DNA of 16,225 nucleotides from the NCBI GenBank assembly GCA_035291905.1, contig DATDRF010000300.1:1-16225 (forward strand). The letters are read 5' to 3'. The DNA is from JACPLA01 sp035291905 (GTDB lineage: Bacteria > Bacteroidota > Ignavibacteria > UBA10030). The notes beneath the pieces are model-generated. The model worked only from the letters and a program-made list of their open reading frames with translations, was not told the origin of the DNA and did not search any database. Below are positions 6,215 to 14,332 of this stretch, in pieces. Position 1 is the first letter of the stretch. The number at the start of each line of letters is the position of its first letter. Position numbers and translations under genes: made by a program.

Positions 6215-7335
6215 CCGGAAAACGACAGACCGGTTTCCTCTTCATCGCCGATATCAGCGGGTATACTGAGTTGCTCACGCAGGTTGAGCTTGAGCACGCG
6301 CTGGATATCGTCAAACACCTTCTTGACACTCTCGTTAAAAACGTTCTCCCCCCACTGATTCTTGCCAAGCTCGAGGGTGACGCATTGTTCTTCTATGCAC
6401 CTCAAGGGAGTTTTCTCCTTGGTCAAACGTGCCTGGAGGCCATCGAACGATTCTACAACGCCTTTTTGATCAGTCGGGAAAGCCTCAGCGGACGCATGAA
6501 AACCTGCGGATGCAAAGGTTGCCGGCTCACTCCTTCCCTCGATCTCAAGTTTGTAGCACATCATGGAACCTTTCTCATTCAGTCAATGAAGCAGGGGGAA
6601 GAGCTCTCGGGGCCGGATGTCATTCTCGTTCACAGACTGTTGAAGAACAGCGTGACAGAATCAACAGGCCTCAAGGTATACGCTTTTCTCACCGAGGCCT
6701 GTTTTGCCGCTATTCCTTTCGGGGAACTTCCGACAACAATGCGGCGGCATTCGGAGAGATACGAGCATCTTGGTGAAGTTCGCGGATCTATCCACGATGT
6801 GGCAAATGCATGGGAGCAACAACGGGACAGACACCGAATGACCGTGCATGAGAAAGACTCCTGGTTCCATGTTGACGCGGAGTACCCTGTCCCCCAAAGC
6901 GTCTTGTGGGAATGCCTTGTGGAGCCGGGGCATCTGGCCCACTATTGCGAAATGGAGAAAGTGACGCTTCAGGGCTTAAAGGACCATCGTGTGGCTCCGG
7001 GCACTTCATGTTCCTGCATCAAAGGCGGTAAGGAAATCCTGCAGACGTTCGTTGACTGGAATCCGTTTGATTATTTCACGGTTGAAACTGCAACCGAAAT
7101 CGGCTTGGCCCGCACAACAGTTTCGCTAACGCCGTCCGGACAAGGAACCCGGGCACGCTGGCTCGTTTCCCGCCCCGAAAGATCGGTCGGCTTCGGCGCC
7201 ATGCTACTCCGGCTTTTTGGCCCGTTGATGCGATTGGCAGTCAAAGCGGAAATCAAAAGAGAGTCAGCAAGACTGCGACAATTGATCAACGAGGAAATCA
7301 ACGCCGGGAAGGTCCTGCAATCAGCCACCACATGA
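6211..7335 (+). CDS. DUF2652 (cyclase-like) - SRPBCC fusion protein
   Basis: 374 residues from a GTG that overlaps the larE stop (GTGA). Residues 8-170 match DUF2652 and read like a class III nucleotidyl cyclase: FIADISGYTELL with a metal-type Asp14, and KLEGDALFFY with Lys53 and Asp57. The Asp spacing of 43 and the KxxGD pattern fit that fold. LDLKFVAHHG and GPDVILVHRLLKN follow, where cyclases have RIGxHxG and D-x-VNxAxR. The catalytic Asn is not evident. A CGCKGC cluster (99-104) sits before the LDLKF strand. Residues about 217-335 look like an SRPBCC/START-like ligand-binding domain (FHVDAEYPVPQSVLWECLVEP...). No signal peptide or membrane segment is clear. It is probably translated together with larE. 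Activity unknown: it could be a degenerate cyclase or a nucleotide sensor. Confidence 0.78.
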   Translation: MTGKRQTGFLFIADISGYTELLTQVELEHALDIVKHLLDTLVKNVLPPLILAKLEGDALFFYAPQGSFLLGQTCLEAIERFYNAFLISRESLSGRMKTCGCKGCRLTPSLDLKFVAHHGTFLIQSMKQGEELSGPDVILVHRLLKNSVTESTGLKVYAFLTEACFAAIPFGELPTTMRRHSERYEHLGEVRGSIHDVANAWEQQRDRHRMTVHEKDSWFHVDAEYPVPQSVLWECLVEPGHLAHYCEMEKVTLQGLKDHRVAPGTSCSCIKGGKEILQTFVDWNPFDYFTVETATEIGLARTTVSLTPSGQGTRARWLVSRPERSVGFGAMLLRLFGPLMRLAVKAEIKRESARLRQLINEEINAGKVLQSATT

Positions 7336-7391
7336 TTCTTCTCCTTGCTTCTCCCCCGACCAATCATTAGTTTTCCCGGCATTCGACACCC

Positions 7392-9041
7392 ATGGACCCC
7401 CGCGAATCGCGTGACAACATAGAGTCACTCGCTGAAAGCCTTCGGAAGCTCGAAGAGAGAATCTCTCGCCTTGAGTCATACCTCGGCATGCAGCTGGCTG
7501 AAGCACAGCTCGAGCCTGTGCCCGGGAAGGAGGAGGACGAGGAGGAACTCGAATTCGAAGTGGGGCAGAAGTGGTTCGCGAAAGCGGGAATCGTGGTGCT
7601 GGCATTCGGGATGGCGTTTGTCCTGACGTTCCCCTATCAAGGCCTCCCTTCGTTTCTTCCTTCTCTCTTTGGCGTTGCTGTCGCGGCCGGAATGATCTTG
7701 CTGGCGCACAGCTGGCGCGCATCATACATACTCATTTCTCAATACTTGTTTGGCGCAGGCCTTGCCCTGGTCTATTTTTCGATACTCAGGTTGTTCTTTT
7801 TCAGCGATACGCCCCCCCTCGAACCGGACTCTCCTGCCGGCATTCTGCTCCTCATCCTTGTCGTCGCAGGCATCCTCGCAGTCGCTCTTCGCAGAGACTC
7901 GATTTACCTTACCGGGCTGGGGCTGCTCTACGGTTTCGGGGCCGCCCTCGTCTTAGACCATCCTTTTGTCGTGTTAGCAGCCATCACGTTCCTTGCGGTG
8001 TATATCATGTTGACGCGAGTGCAGAAAGGATGGAACTCGATTCTTGTTCTGGGGACAGCCCTCGCGTACTTCACCCATCTCCTATTTTCGCTCGGCAATC
8101 CGATTCTGGGTCATGAGATTCAGATCATCTCCGCCCCCGGCATCAGCATTTGGTTCTTGCTCCTTTACGCTCTGCTGTTTGCCGCCGCGACGCTGCGTCG
8201 TCCGGGTCCTCAAACAGAAGGGCTCGGTGTCGTTGTGGCATCGGGGCTGAACGTCGCGGGGAGCTACGGCATTTTCCTGGTACTTACCCTCACCTCGTTC
8301 CAGGAAGCCTTTGTTGTCTCTCATCTGGCGGTCTCGGTCCTGTTCCTCACGCTTGCAGTTTTGTTCTGGGTGGAAGAAAGGAGCCGATTCTCGACGTTTA
8401 TCTATTCGATGTTCGGATACATGGCATTGAGTGTGGCACTTCTGAAGGCCTTCACCCCGCCCGATGTGTTTGTCTGGCTTTCACTCCAAAGCATCCTTGT
8501 TCTCTCGACGGCCATATGGTTTCGCTCCAGATTCATTGTCGTCGCCAACTTTGTGATTTTCCTGGCTATTGTCATAGGGTACCTGGTCGTCTCTGAAGGC
8601 GAGAGCGGAATGAGCATAGGATTCGGCGTCGTTTCCCTCATCAGCGCGCGAATTCTCAACTGGCAGCAGGACCGGCTCGAGCTGAAAACGGAAATGATGA
8701 GAAATGCCTACCTCACGGTCGCTTTCTGTGCGTTTCCCTATGCCCTCGTCTACCTGATGCCCGAGGGAACGGCCAGTCTTTCATGGGTGGGTGTTGCATT
8801 ATTCTACTATCTCATGAGCGCCCTCGTCAAGAAACACAAATATCGCTGGATGGGACATTTGACGCTCGGCCTGACGGTTCTCTATATTATGGTGATCGGC
8901 ATTATTCAATTGGAACAGACCTACCGCATTCTTTCCTTCCTTGTCCTGGGATGCGTTCTTCTCGTCGTTTCGATCTTCTTCACGCGGCTCCGTGCCAGAA
9001 GAAGAACCGAGGGGGGAACAGACAATCCTTCGGAAACCTGA
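7392..9041 (+). CDS. DUF2339 polytopic membrane protein
   Basis: 549 residues. The N-terminus (about 8-40) is a heptad-patterned coiled coil (IESLAESLRKLEERISRLES) followed by an acidic EEDEEELEFE stretch. The typical DUF2339 entry W-F-AKAGIVVLAFGMAFVL begins the membrane part near residue 60. I count roughly 17 hydrophobic segments up to residue 530, with a basic C-terminal tail (RLRARRRTEGG). The family is widespread in Bacteroidota and other phyla, sits in the inner membrane and has no established function. The start is the ATG before the coiled coil; no clear Shine-Dalgarno is visible. It lies 56 bases after the DUF2652 gene and 58 bases before the DUF5916 gene on the same strand, so co-transcription is plausible. 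Family assignment is reasonably sure. Confidence 0.82.
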   Translation: MDPRESRDNIESLAESLRKLEERISRLESYLGMQLAEAQLEPVPGKEEDEEELEFEVGQKWFAKAGIVVLAFGMAFVLTFPYQGLPSFLPSLFGVAVAAGMILLAHSWRASYILISQYLFGAGLALVYFSILRLFFFSDTPPLEPDSPAGILLLILVVAGILAVALRRDSIYLTGLGLLYGFGAALVLDHPFVVLAAITFLAVYIMLTRVQKGWNSILVLGTALAYFTHLLFSLGNPILGHEIQIISAPGISIWFLLLYALLFAAATLRRPGPQTEGLGVVVASGLNVAGSYGIFLVLTLTSFQEAFVVSHLAVSVLFLTLAVLFWVEERSRFSTFIYSMFGYMALSVALLKAFTPPDVFVWLSLQSILVLSTAIWFRSRFIVVANFVIFLAIVIGYLVVSEGESGMSIGFGVVSLISARILNWQQDRLELKTEMMRNAYLTVAFCAFPYALVYLMPEGTASLSWVGVALFYYLMSALVKKHKYRWMGHLTLGLTVLYIMVIGIIQLEQTYRILSFLVLGCVLLVVSIFFTRLRARRRTEGGTDNPSET

Positions 9042-9099
9042 CGCCCGATCAATATCCCCAAGGGAACTCGCAACAAACCGATTGTGTTCACGTAGCTTT

Positions 9100-11280
9100 A
9101 TGCAATCTCACAAACGCCGGAGATATGTGGCCACTCGTTCAATCGTGATTCTTGCCGCCGCCGGGTTCCTCTCAGTTCATCCGGGAAATGCCCAGACCTT
9201 GAAGCCCCTCCGTGTGGAGGCGGCACCTGCAATTGACGGTGTGTTGAATGATCCGTCATGGTCGAATGCTCCGATGGTTTCGGATTTTCTCACGTTCGCC
9301 CCGGACTTCGGAAAGAAGCAGGAACAGAAAACCGAGGTCTTCATGACGTATGATTCAGAGAACCTGTATTTTGCGTTCCGTTGTTACGACGATCCGGCAC
9401 TTGTGAAGACCTCTGTCGCTGCCCGGGACAATATTCGTCCGGACGACTGGATATGCATCAACCTCGATACCTTCGGCGACCAGCAAGGACTAACAGCCCT
9501 CTACGTCAATCCTGCCGGCATCCAGATGGACAGCAGATTTGCCGCAGGCCAAGAGGATTTCAACGCCGACTTTGTCTGGTACTCTGCGGGCACAATGACC
9601 GCCGACGGGTATATGGTCGAGGTCCAGCTCCCCCTGAAAAGCCTTCGATACTCCGACGACGAGATTGTCACAATGACCGTGTTCTTCGAACGGTACATCA
9701 GCAGGAGGAACGAACACGGATCTTTTCCCCCCATGGACCCGAAGAAGGGATTTGCCTTCCTTACGCAAATGGCCCCCATGGAATACACCGGGCTTCAGCA
9801 TTATACATTGGTAGAGGTTCTCCCTGCTGTGGTCTTCAGCCAACAACATGCACACGAGAACGGCCGTCTCGGCGTCGTTGATACTCGCCGTGAAGGAAGC
9901 CTCACATTGAAGTATGGGATCACCTCGAGCCTCATTCTTGACGGAACAATCAATCCCGATTTCAGCCAGGTCGAATCGGATGCGGGGCAGGTGGACGTGA
10001 ACCTGCGGACGAACCTGTTTTTCGACGAGAAGAGGCCTTTCTTTCTGGAAGGCCGCGAAATCTTCAATATCGGAGCCGAAGGATCAGGCGAGGCCCTTCA
10101 ATCCTTGTTCCACACACGGACCATTGTGGACCCGTTGCTGGGATTGAAACTCTCGGGGAAGATCGCCGCCAACCACACCTTCTCCACGTTGCTTGCGAAC
10201 GACGAACTCAACGGAACCGTGTCGAGCGCGCATGATGCATGGTTCGGCTTTGCCCGGTACAAGCTCTCGCTCGCGGAGGATTCGTATGCCGGCGCCGCAT
10301 ACGCCGGCCGGGAATTCGGTTCTGCGTACAATCGTGTAGCTGGCGCTGACGGACAGGTTCGCGTCGGAGCGGGGTCCCAGATTGAATTCCACTCGTTTGC
10401 TTCGCTGGCAAAGGACTCCGGCTCAGGACCGATCCTGAAAGGTCACGCCGTCAGACTCACACTCCAGTCATCGGATCGGGACCTCCAGTATGCTTTGACC
10501 GCCACCAACCTCACGCGGGATTTCAGGGCGGACATGGGATATCTGACAAGGATCGGGATCACCAGATTCTCGGGATCCATTCTACCCTGGATCTATCCCT
10601 CGTCCTCGTTCTTCAACAGAATAGGGGTCGGGATTCAGAGCTTCCAGACGCGGGATCATTCCAGCGGCCTTTGGGAGACCTTGAATGTCCTTCTCGGGCA
10701 GGTACAGTTTCGCGGCAACCTCACCTTCTACACGCAGGCGCAGTACAGCACCGAGATATTTCTGAACGAACGATTCAAAACGAGCGGTCTCTACACAAGC
10801 ATTGGCGGATGGCTCACCTCATGGCTGAACGTCAGCGTAAATTCCCGGTTCGGCGCGGGAATCTTCTATTCGGCCACTCCATTCCAGGGAAGGACCCGCA
10901 GGGCACAGGCATCCGTTGCGTTCCAGCCTTCGGAACAGGTCCGTATCGACTATTCGCTTGTGTATTCCGATTTCCACCGTGCGTCCGACGACGCGCAAAT
11001 GTACGCGTATCCCATCAACCGGCTGAAAGCCGCCTACCAATTCAATAAGTACCTCTTTTTTAGGGTGATCGGAGAATACAACGGCTTTCGAAAGCGCCTC
11101 CTCACTGACTTCCTCGTGTCGTTTACCTACATCCCGGGGACGGTTCTTCATGCAGGGTACGGATCGTTCTATTACCGTCAGGAATGGGACCCCGGCTCGC
11201 TTTCGTATCGGCAAAGCAGCAATCTTTTGGAAATGAACCGGGGGCTCTTTTTCAAGGCATCCTACCTCTGGCGACTCTAG
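9100..11280 (+). CDS. DUF5916 outer-membrane protein with CBM9-like domain
   Basis: 726 residues. A signal peptide (basic QSHKRRR, hydrophobic VILAAAGFL, cut near GNAQ-T) is followed by a CBM9-like beta-sandwich (about 35-220: LRVEAAPAIDGVLNDPSW, YDSENLYFAFRCYD, YMVEVQLPLKSL). After that comes the DUF5916 region with its hallmark GTINPDFSQVESDAGQVDVN then RTNLFFDEKRPFFLEGREIF. The remainder alternates polar and aromatic residues like a transmembrane beta barrel and ends in a hydrophobic C-terminus (KASYLWRL). Such proteins are presumed to sit in the outer membrane; their function is unknown. The frame is open upstream to 8941 but that part lies inside the preceding gene; the ATG at 9100 alone exposes a signal peptide. 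No clear Shine-Dalgarno. Confidence 0.85.
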   Translation: MQSHKRRRYVATRSIVILAAAGFLSVHPGNAQTLKPLRVEAAPAIDGVLNDPSWSNAPMVSDFLTFAPDFGKKQEQKTEVFMTYDSENLYFAFRCYDDPALVKTSVAARDNIRPDDWICINLDTFGDQQGLTALYVNPAGIQMDSRFAAGQEDFNADFVWYSAGTMTADGYMVEVQLPLKSLRYSDDEIVTMTVFFERYISRRNEHGSFPPMDPKKGFAFLTQMAPMEYTGLQHYTLVEVLPAVVFSQQHAHENGRLGVVDTRREGSLTLKYGITSSLILDGTINPDFSQVESDAGQVDVNLRTNLFFDEKRPFFLEGREIFNIGAEGSGEALQSLFHTRTIVDPLLGLKLSGKIAANHTFSTLLANDELNGTVSSAHDAWFGFARYKLSLAEDSYAGAAYAGREFGSAYNRVAGADGQVRVGAGSQIEFHSFASLAKDSGSGPILKGHAVRLTLQSSDRDLQYALTATNLTRDFRADMGYLTRIGITRFSGSILPWIYPSSSFFNRIGVGIQSFQTRDHSSGLWETLNVLLGQVQFRGNLTFYTQAQYSTEIFLNERFKTSGLYTSIGGWLTSWLNVSVNSRFGAGIFYSATPFQGRTRRAQASVAFQPSEQVRIDYSLVYSDFHRASDDAQMYAYPINRLKAAYQFNKYLFFRVIGEYNGFRKRLLTDFLVSFTYIPGTVLHAGYGSFYYRQEWDPGSLSYRQSSNLLEMNRGLFFKASYLWRL

Positions 11281-11306
11281 TCTGATCGTTTTCCCGAGAG
11301 CGGGAC

Positions 11307-11705
11307 TTGACTCTCCAGCCAGAATTACCGACCTTATATCTGAACAACTGCTCAGGTGTTCAGGTTAAAAACGGAATCCATAACCATCAGGAAGCGATTC
11401 GATCGGCCCGGAAGGCTATTCTCAAGCATGAGAGCATCTTGAGCCTGACGGAGACGTTCAAGGTGCTCAACGATCCCACGCGGCTCAGGATCGTGCTCGT
11501 CCTGTTGAAAGAAGAGCTTTGTGTATTTGACATTGCCGAGCTTGTGGGGATCAGCGAATCGGCAGTCTCGCACCAGATGCGCATGTTGAAAACGCTGCGG
11601 CTGGTCAAACAGCGTAAAGAAGGAAAGATGGTCTTCTATTCTCTTGAGGACGAACACATCGAGGATCTCATTCGGGTCGCCACCCGGCACATTGAAGAGC
11701 GCTAA
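11307..11705 (+). CDS. ArsR/SmtB-family metal-sensing repressor (zinc type)
   Basis: 132 residues from a TTG. Winged-helix core: LTETFKVLNDPTRLRIVLVL, ELCVFDIAELVGISESAVSHQMRMLKTLRLV (recognition helix), and the wing RKEGKMVFYSL. The C-terminal helix carries D115-x-H117, H128 and E131, with exactly the spacing of the SmtB alpha5 zinc ligands (Asp104, His106, His117, Glu120). The alpha3 CxC of CadC/ArsR sensors is reduced to C72-V-F74, so alpha5 sensing of zinc is favoured. An N-terminal Cys (C15) resembles CadC-type arms. It should repress itself and the ATPase 4 bases downstream and release DNA when zinc is high. The start is uncertain: no ATG or GTG lies before the helix-turn-helix, the TTG coincides with a TTGACT box, and a palindrome sits at codons 12-19. 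Confidence 0.88.
   Translation: MTLQPELPTLYLNNCSGVQVKNGIHNHQEAIRSARKAILKHESILSLTETFKVLNDPTRLRIVLVLLKEELCVFDIAELVGISESAVSHQMRMLKTLRLVKQRKEGKMVFYSLEDEHIEDLIRVATRHIEER
11340..11363 (+). promoter_or_regulatory. SmtB/CzrA-like operator palindrome
   Basis: A 24-base palindrome: CTGAACA (11340-11346) is the exact inverse of TGTTCAG (11357-11363), and inside it CTG (11348-11350) mirrors CAG (11353-11355), so 10 of 11 paired positions match. The outer TGAACA/TGTTCA half-sites are those known for SmtB, ZiaR and CzrA operators. A 6-2-6 reading, TGAACA-AC-TGCTCA, is also possible. TTGACT lies upstream (11307) and TTATAT (11334-11339) directly abuts it, though their 21-base spacing is too long for a normal promoter. 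Likely target of the adjacent repressor. Confidence 0.65.
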
Positions 11706-11709
11706 AATC

Positions 11710-13830
11710 ATGTCGGCATCGACACAACATACGGGTTTCGTCGTCAACGGGCTCTGCTGCGCCTCAGAAGAGGCTTTGATCCGCAAGAAGCTCTCCTCAC
11801 TTTCCGGGATCCAGGACATCCGCTTCAACATTGTGAGCCATAAACTCGATGTTGATCACACGTGCGGGAAAGAACCGATCCTGAAGGCCCTCAACGATGT
11901 AGGGCTCCCCGGCGAGGTTGTCGAAGGAAGGCCGGTTATCCGACATAAGAACAACCGCGGCCCGCTCCTGACGACCGCGTCCTCGGGAATATTCTTCGGT
12001 CTGGGCCTCCTGCTCGACAGCATCGGGGCCAATGGAGGCGTCTCACTCGCGGCATACCTCATTTCCATCGGCTTTGGCGGATGGAAGGTTGCCATAAAGG
12101 GATTCAAAGCCGTTCGTAATCTCTCCCTCGATATGAATTTCCTCATGTCAATTGCAGTCATCGGGGCGCTGGGGATAGGCCACCCTGCCGAAGGAGCGGC
12201 CGTGATCTTCCTCTTTGCCGTCTCGTTGCTCCTTGAGTCGATGAGCATCGACCGCAGCCGCCGTGCACTCGATTCGCTCCTGAGGTTGGCCCCCCTGACC
12301 GCCACAATTCGGGAGGCCGGGACTGAGACGGTCGTTCCGATCGAGAGAGTCCGGCTTGACTCTATCATGGTCATCAGACCGGGAGAGCGCATTCCGCTTG
12401 ACGGCATCGTCACGGGGGGTTTTTCCTCCGTCGACCAATCGCCCATTACCGGCGAGTCTATTCCCGTGGCCAAATCGCCGGACGAGCCGGTGTACGCGGG
12501 AACATTCAATCAGAGAGGCGCACTGGAAGCACGGGTCACACGATTATCAGCCGATTCCACGCTCGCGACAATCATCCACATGATTGAGGAGGCCCAGCAC
12601 AAGAAGGCACCCGTTCAGACATTCGTAGAGCGTTTCGCTTCGTATTATACCCCGGCGGTATTCATTGCCGCCCTTGCCCTTGTGGTCGTGCCACCCCTGC
12701 TTTTCGGGGCTCCGTTTGACGTCTGGTTCTATCGCGGGCTCGTTCTGCTCGTGATCGCCTGCCCTTGCGCGCTGGTCATCTCGACACCAGTCACCGTCGT
12801 GAGTGCCCTGACGTCAGCCGCACGCCGCGGCATCCTCATCAAAGGAGGCCGGCATTTGGAGCAGCTCGCGTCCGTTCAGGCAGTTGCGCTCGACAAGACG
12901 GGGACTCTCACCATGGGTCAGCCGACCATCACTGACATCATTTCCGTCGATTCGCTCGCACCCGCTGAAATACTTCGCATCGCAGCAGCCATTGAACTGA
13001 GGTCGGAGCACCATCTTGCGGATGCATTTCTGCGAAAAGCCGATCAGGATGGGATTGACCTGAGCGGGATCTCTGTCGGCCGGTTCGACTCGGTCACGGG
13101 GAAGGGAATCAAGGCGACAATCGATTCGAAGACGTACTGGGTCGGCAACCACCCTCTGATTGAGGAGATCGGTCTTTGCTCGCCGGCCCTCGAATCCCTG
13201 CTGATCTCTCTTGAAGAGAAAGGAAAGACCAGTGTCGTCCTCACCGATGAATCGGGCCCGCTGGGAGTTATCGGTATTGCCGATCAGCTACGAGATGAAA
13301 GTCCGGAGGCTGTTAAGACCCTCCATGCGGAGGGAATCCGACAGGTTGTCCTCCTGACGGGAGACAACAAGGGCGCCGCCGAAACGATTGGCCGGAACCT
13401 GGGAGTCGACGAAACGCATTACGAACTGATGCCGGAGGACAAGCTGAACGCAATCCGGTCGCTTCAGTCAAAGTACGGGCGCGTGGCAATGGTCGGAGAC
13501 GGTATTAACGACGGCCCGGCGCTCGCAGCGGCCGATGTCGGCATTGCGATGGGAGGTGTCGGATCGGATACGGCTCTCGAGACTTCGGATGTCGTTCTGA
13601 TGTCGGACAATCTGATGAGAATCCCCACGGCCATCCGTCTGGGGAGAAAGGCTCTGTCAGTCATCAGGCAGAACATTGTGATCGCTCTCTCCGTCAAGGT
13701 CCTATTTCTGGGCCTGGGCGTGATGGGAATGACGAGCCTTTGGCTGGCCATTCTTGCGGATGATGGGGCGACGCTGGTCGTAATACTCAACAGTCTTCGA
13801 TTGCTGCGTGATTCCGACATAAGCTTGTGA
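11710..13830 (+). CDS. zntA: heavy-metal P1B-type ATPase, Zn/Cd/Pb exporter
   Basis: 706 residues; ATP-driven efflux of zinc, cadmium or lead across the inner membrane. An N-terminal HMA-like domain carries GLCCASEE (Cys16-Cys17) in place of the usual GMTCxxC. Then come membrane helices, TGES (247-250), the CPC metal site in CPCALV (351-353), the phosphorylated DKTGTLT (Asp395), SEHHLA (432-437), TGDN (550-553) and GDGINDGPAL (596-605). Lys663 in the seventh helix and Asp684 in ADDGAT of the eighth match the ZntA residues that mark the zinc group. The nucleotide-binding HP dipeptide reads HH (434-435). The ATG at 11710 follows the repressor stop by four bases; the frame is open further up inside the repressor gene, but the HMA domain starts at 11710. 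Regulated with the repressor. Confidence 0.93.
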   Translation: MSASTQHTGFVVNGLCCASEEALIRKKLSSLSGIQDIRFNIVSHKLDVDHTCGKEPILKALNDVGLPGEVVEGRPVIRHKNNRGPLLTTASSGIFFGLGLLLDSIGANGGVSLAAYLISIGFGGWKVAIKGFKAVRNLSLDMNFLMSIAVIGALGIGHPAEGAAVIFLFAVSLLLESMSIDRSRRALDSLLRLAPLTATIREAGTETVVPIERVRLDSIMVIRPGERIPLDGIVTGGFSSVDQSPITGESIPVAKSPDEPVYAGTFNQRGALEARVTRLSADSTLATIIHMIEEAQHKKAPVQTFVERFASYYTPAVFIAALALVVVPPLLFGAPFDVWFYRGLVLLVIACPCALVISTPVTVVSALTSAARRGILIKGGRHLEQLASVQAVALDKTGTLTMGQPTITDIISVDSLAPAEILRIAAAIELRSEHHLADAFLRKADQDGIDLSGISVGRFDSVTGKGIKATIDSKTYWVGNHPLIEEIGLCSPALESLLISLEEKGKTSVVLTDESGPLGVIGIADQLRDESPEAVKTLHAEGIRQVVLLTGDNKGAAETIGRNLGVDETHYELMPEDKLNAIRSLQSKYGRVAMVGDGINDGPALAAADVGIAMGGVGSDTALETSDVVLMSDNLMRIPTAIRLGRKALSVIRQNIVIALSVKVLFLGLGVMGMTSLWLAILADDGATLVVILNSLRLLRDSDISL

Positions 13831-13851
13831 AAAGCTTTACGACAGAGAGCA

Positions 13852-13870
13852 CCCCGTAGAGAAGACGGGG
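13852..13870. other. short GC hairpin after the ATPase gene
   Basis: CCCCGT (13852-13857) pairs with ACGGGG (13865-13870) over seven bases. There is no T-run on either side, so it is not a standard terminator. The rest of the 92 bases between the ATPase stop and the rplU promoter shows a stray AAAGGAGG near 13876 with no reading frame worth calling. Confidence 0.3.
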
Positions 13871-13922
13871 CAAGCAAAGGAGGCACAGAGGTAAAGCAGA
13901 GTGCATTATCTCCCCTATTTCG

Positions 13923-13951
13923 TTGACTTTCACCCCTTTTTTGCCTAGATT
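13923..13951 (+). promoter_or_regulatory. sigma-70 promoter of rplU-rpmA
   Basis: TTGACT (13923-13928), exactly 17 bases, TAGATT (13946-13951). Expected transcription start near 13958, leaving a leader of about 50 bases before rplU. The best promoter in the window. Confidence 0.75.
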
Positions 13952-14006
13952 ATTTGTCCTGTTAAGTCCAATTTCCAGTTTTTCTTACGAATCCTGAGGC
14001 AGGTTT

Positions 14007-14315
14007 ATGTACGCGGTGGTTGAGATCGCAGGTCAGCAGTTCAAAGTGGCAAAGGCGGACAAGATCATGGTCCCAAAGATCGAATCGGAGATCGGGGCCA
14101 AGTTGACCTTTGACAAGGTTCTACTTTTGGGGGACGAGAAACAAACCAAGATCGGGACCCCCTATCTATCCGGTTCGCAGATTGAAGCCAAAGTGCTTGG
14201 ACATTCAAAAGACGATAAGGTCCTGGTCTTCAAGAAGAAAAAGCGCAAGGGCTACAGGGTTCGCCGGGGTCATCGGCAGCAATTCACGGAAATTGAAGTC
14301 GTCAAAGTTGGATAG
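14007..14315 (+). CDS. rplU: 50S ribosomal protein L21
   Basis: 102 residues, the usual length. It shows MYAVVEIAGQQFKV at the start, the central GTPYL and the basic KKKKRKGYRVRRGHRQ signature with the closing FTEIEV. It binds 23S rRNA in the large subunit. The spacing site GAGGCAGG precedes the ATG. It leads a two-gene operon with rpmA, 17 bases downstream, as in most bacteria. Confidence 0.97.
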   Translation: MYAVVEIAGQQFKVAKADKIMVPKIESEIGAKLTFDKVLLLGDEKQTKIGTPYLSGSQIEAKVLGHSKDDKVLVFKKKKRKGYRVRRGHRQQFTEIEVVKVG

Positions 14316-14332
14316 ATCCACGGAGAGAGAAT

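Noticed and set aside
8941..9099. Upstream extension of the DUF5916 gene
   Set aside because: It lies inside the DUF2339 coding region in another frame and would hide the signal peptide that begins at 9100.
11292..11305. Terminator after the DUF5916 gene (TCCCG/CGGGA stem)
   Set aside because: Five pairs only and followed by CTTGAC rather than a T-run.
13852..13870. Terminator for the metal ATPase operon
   Set aside because: The stem is sound but no T-run follows, so it was listed only as a hairpin.
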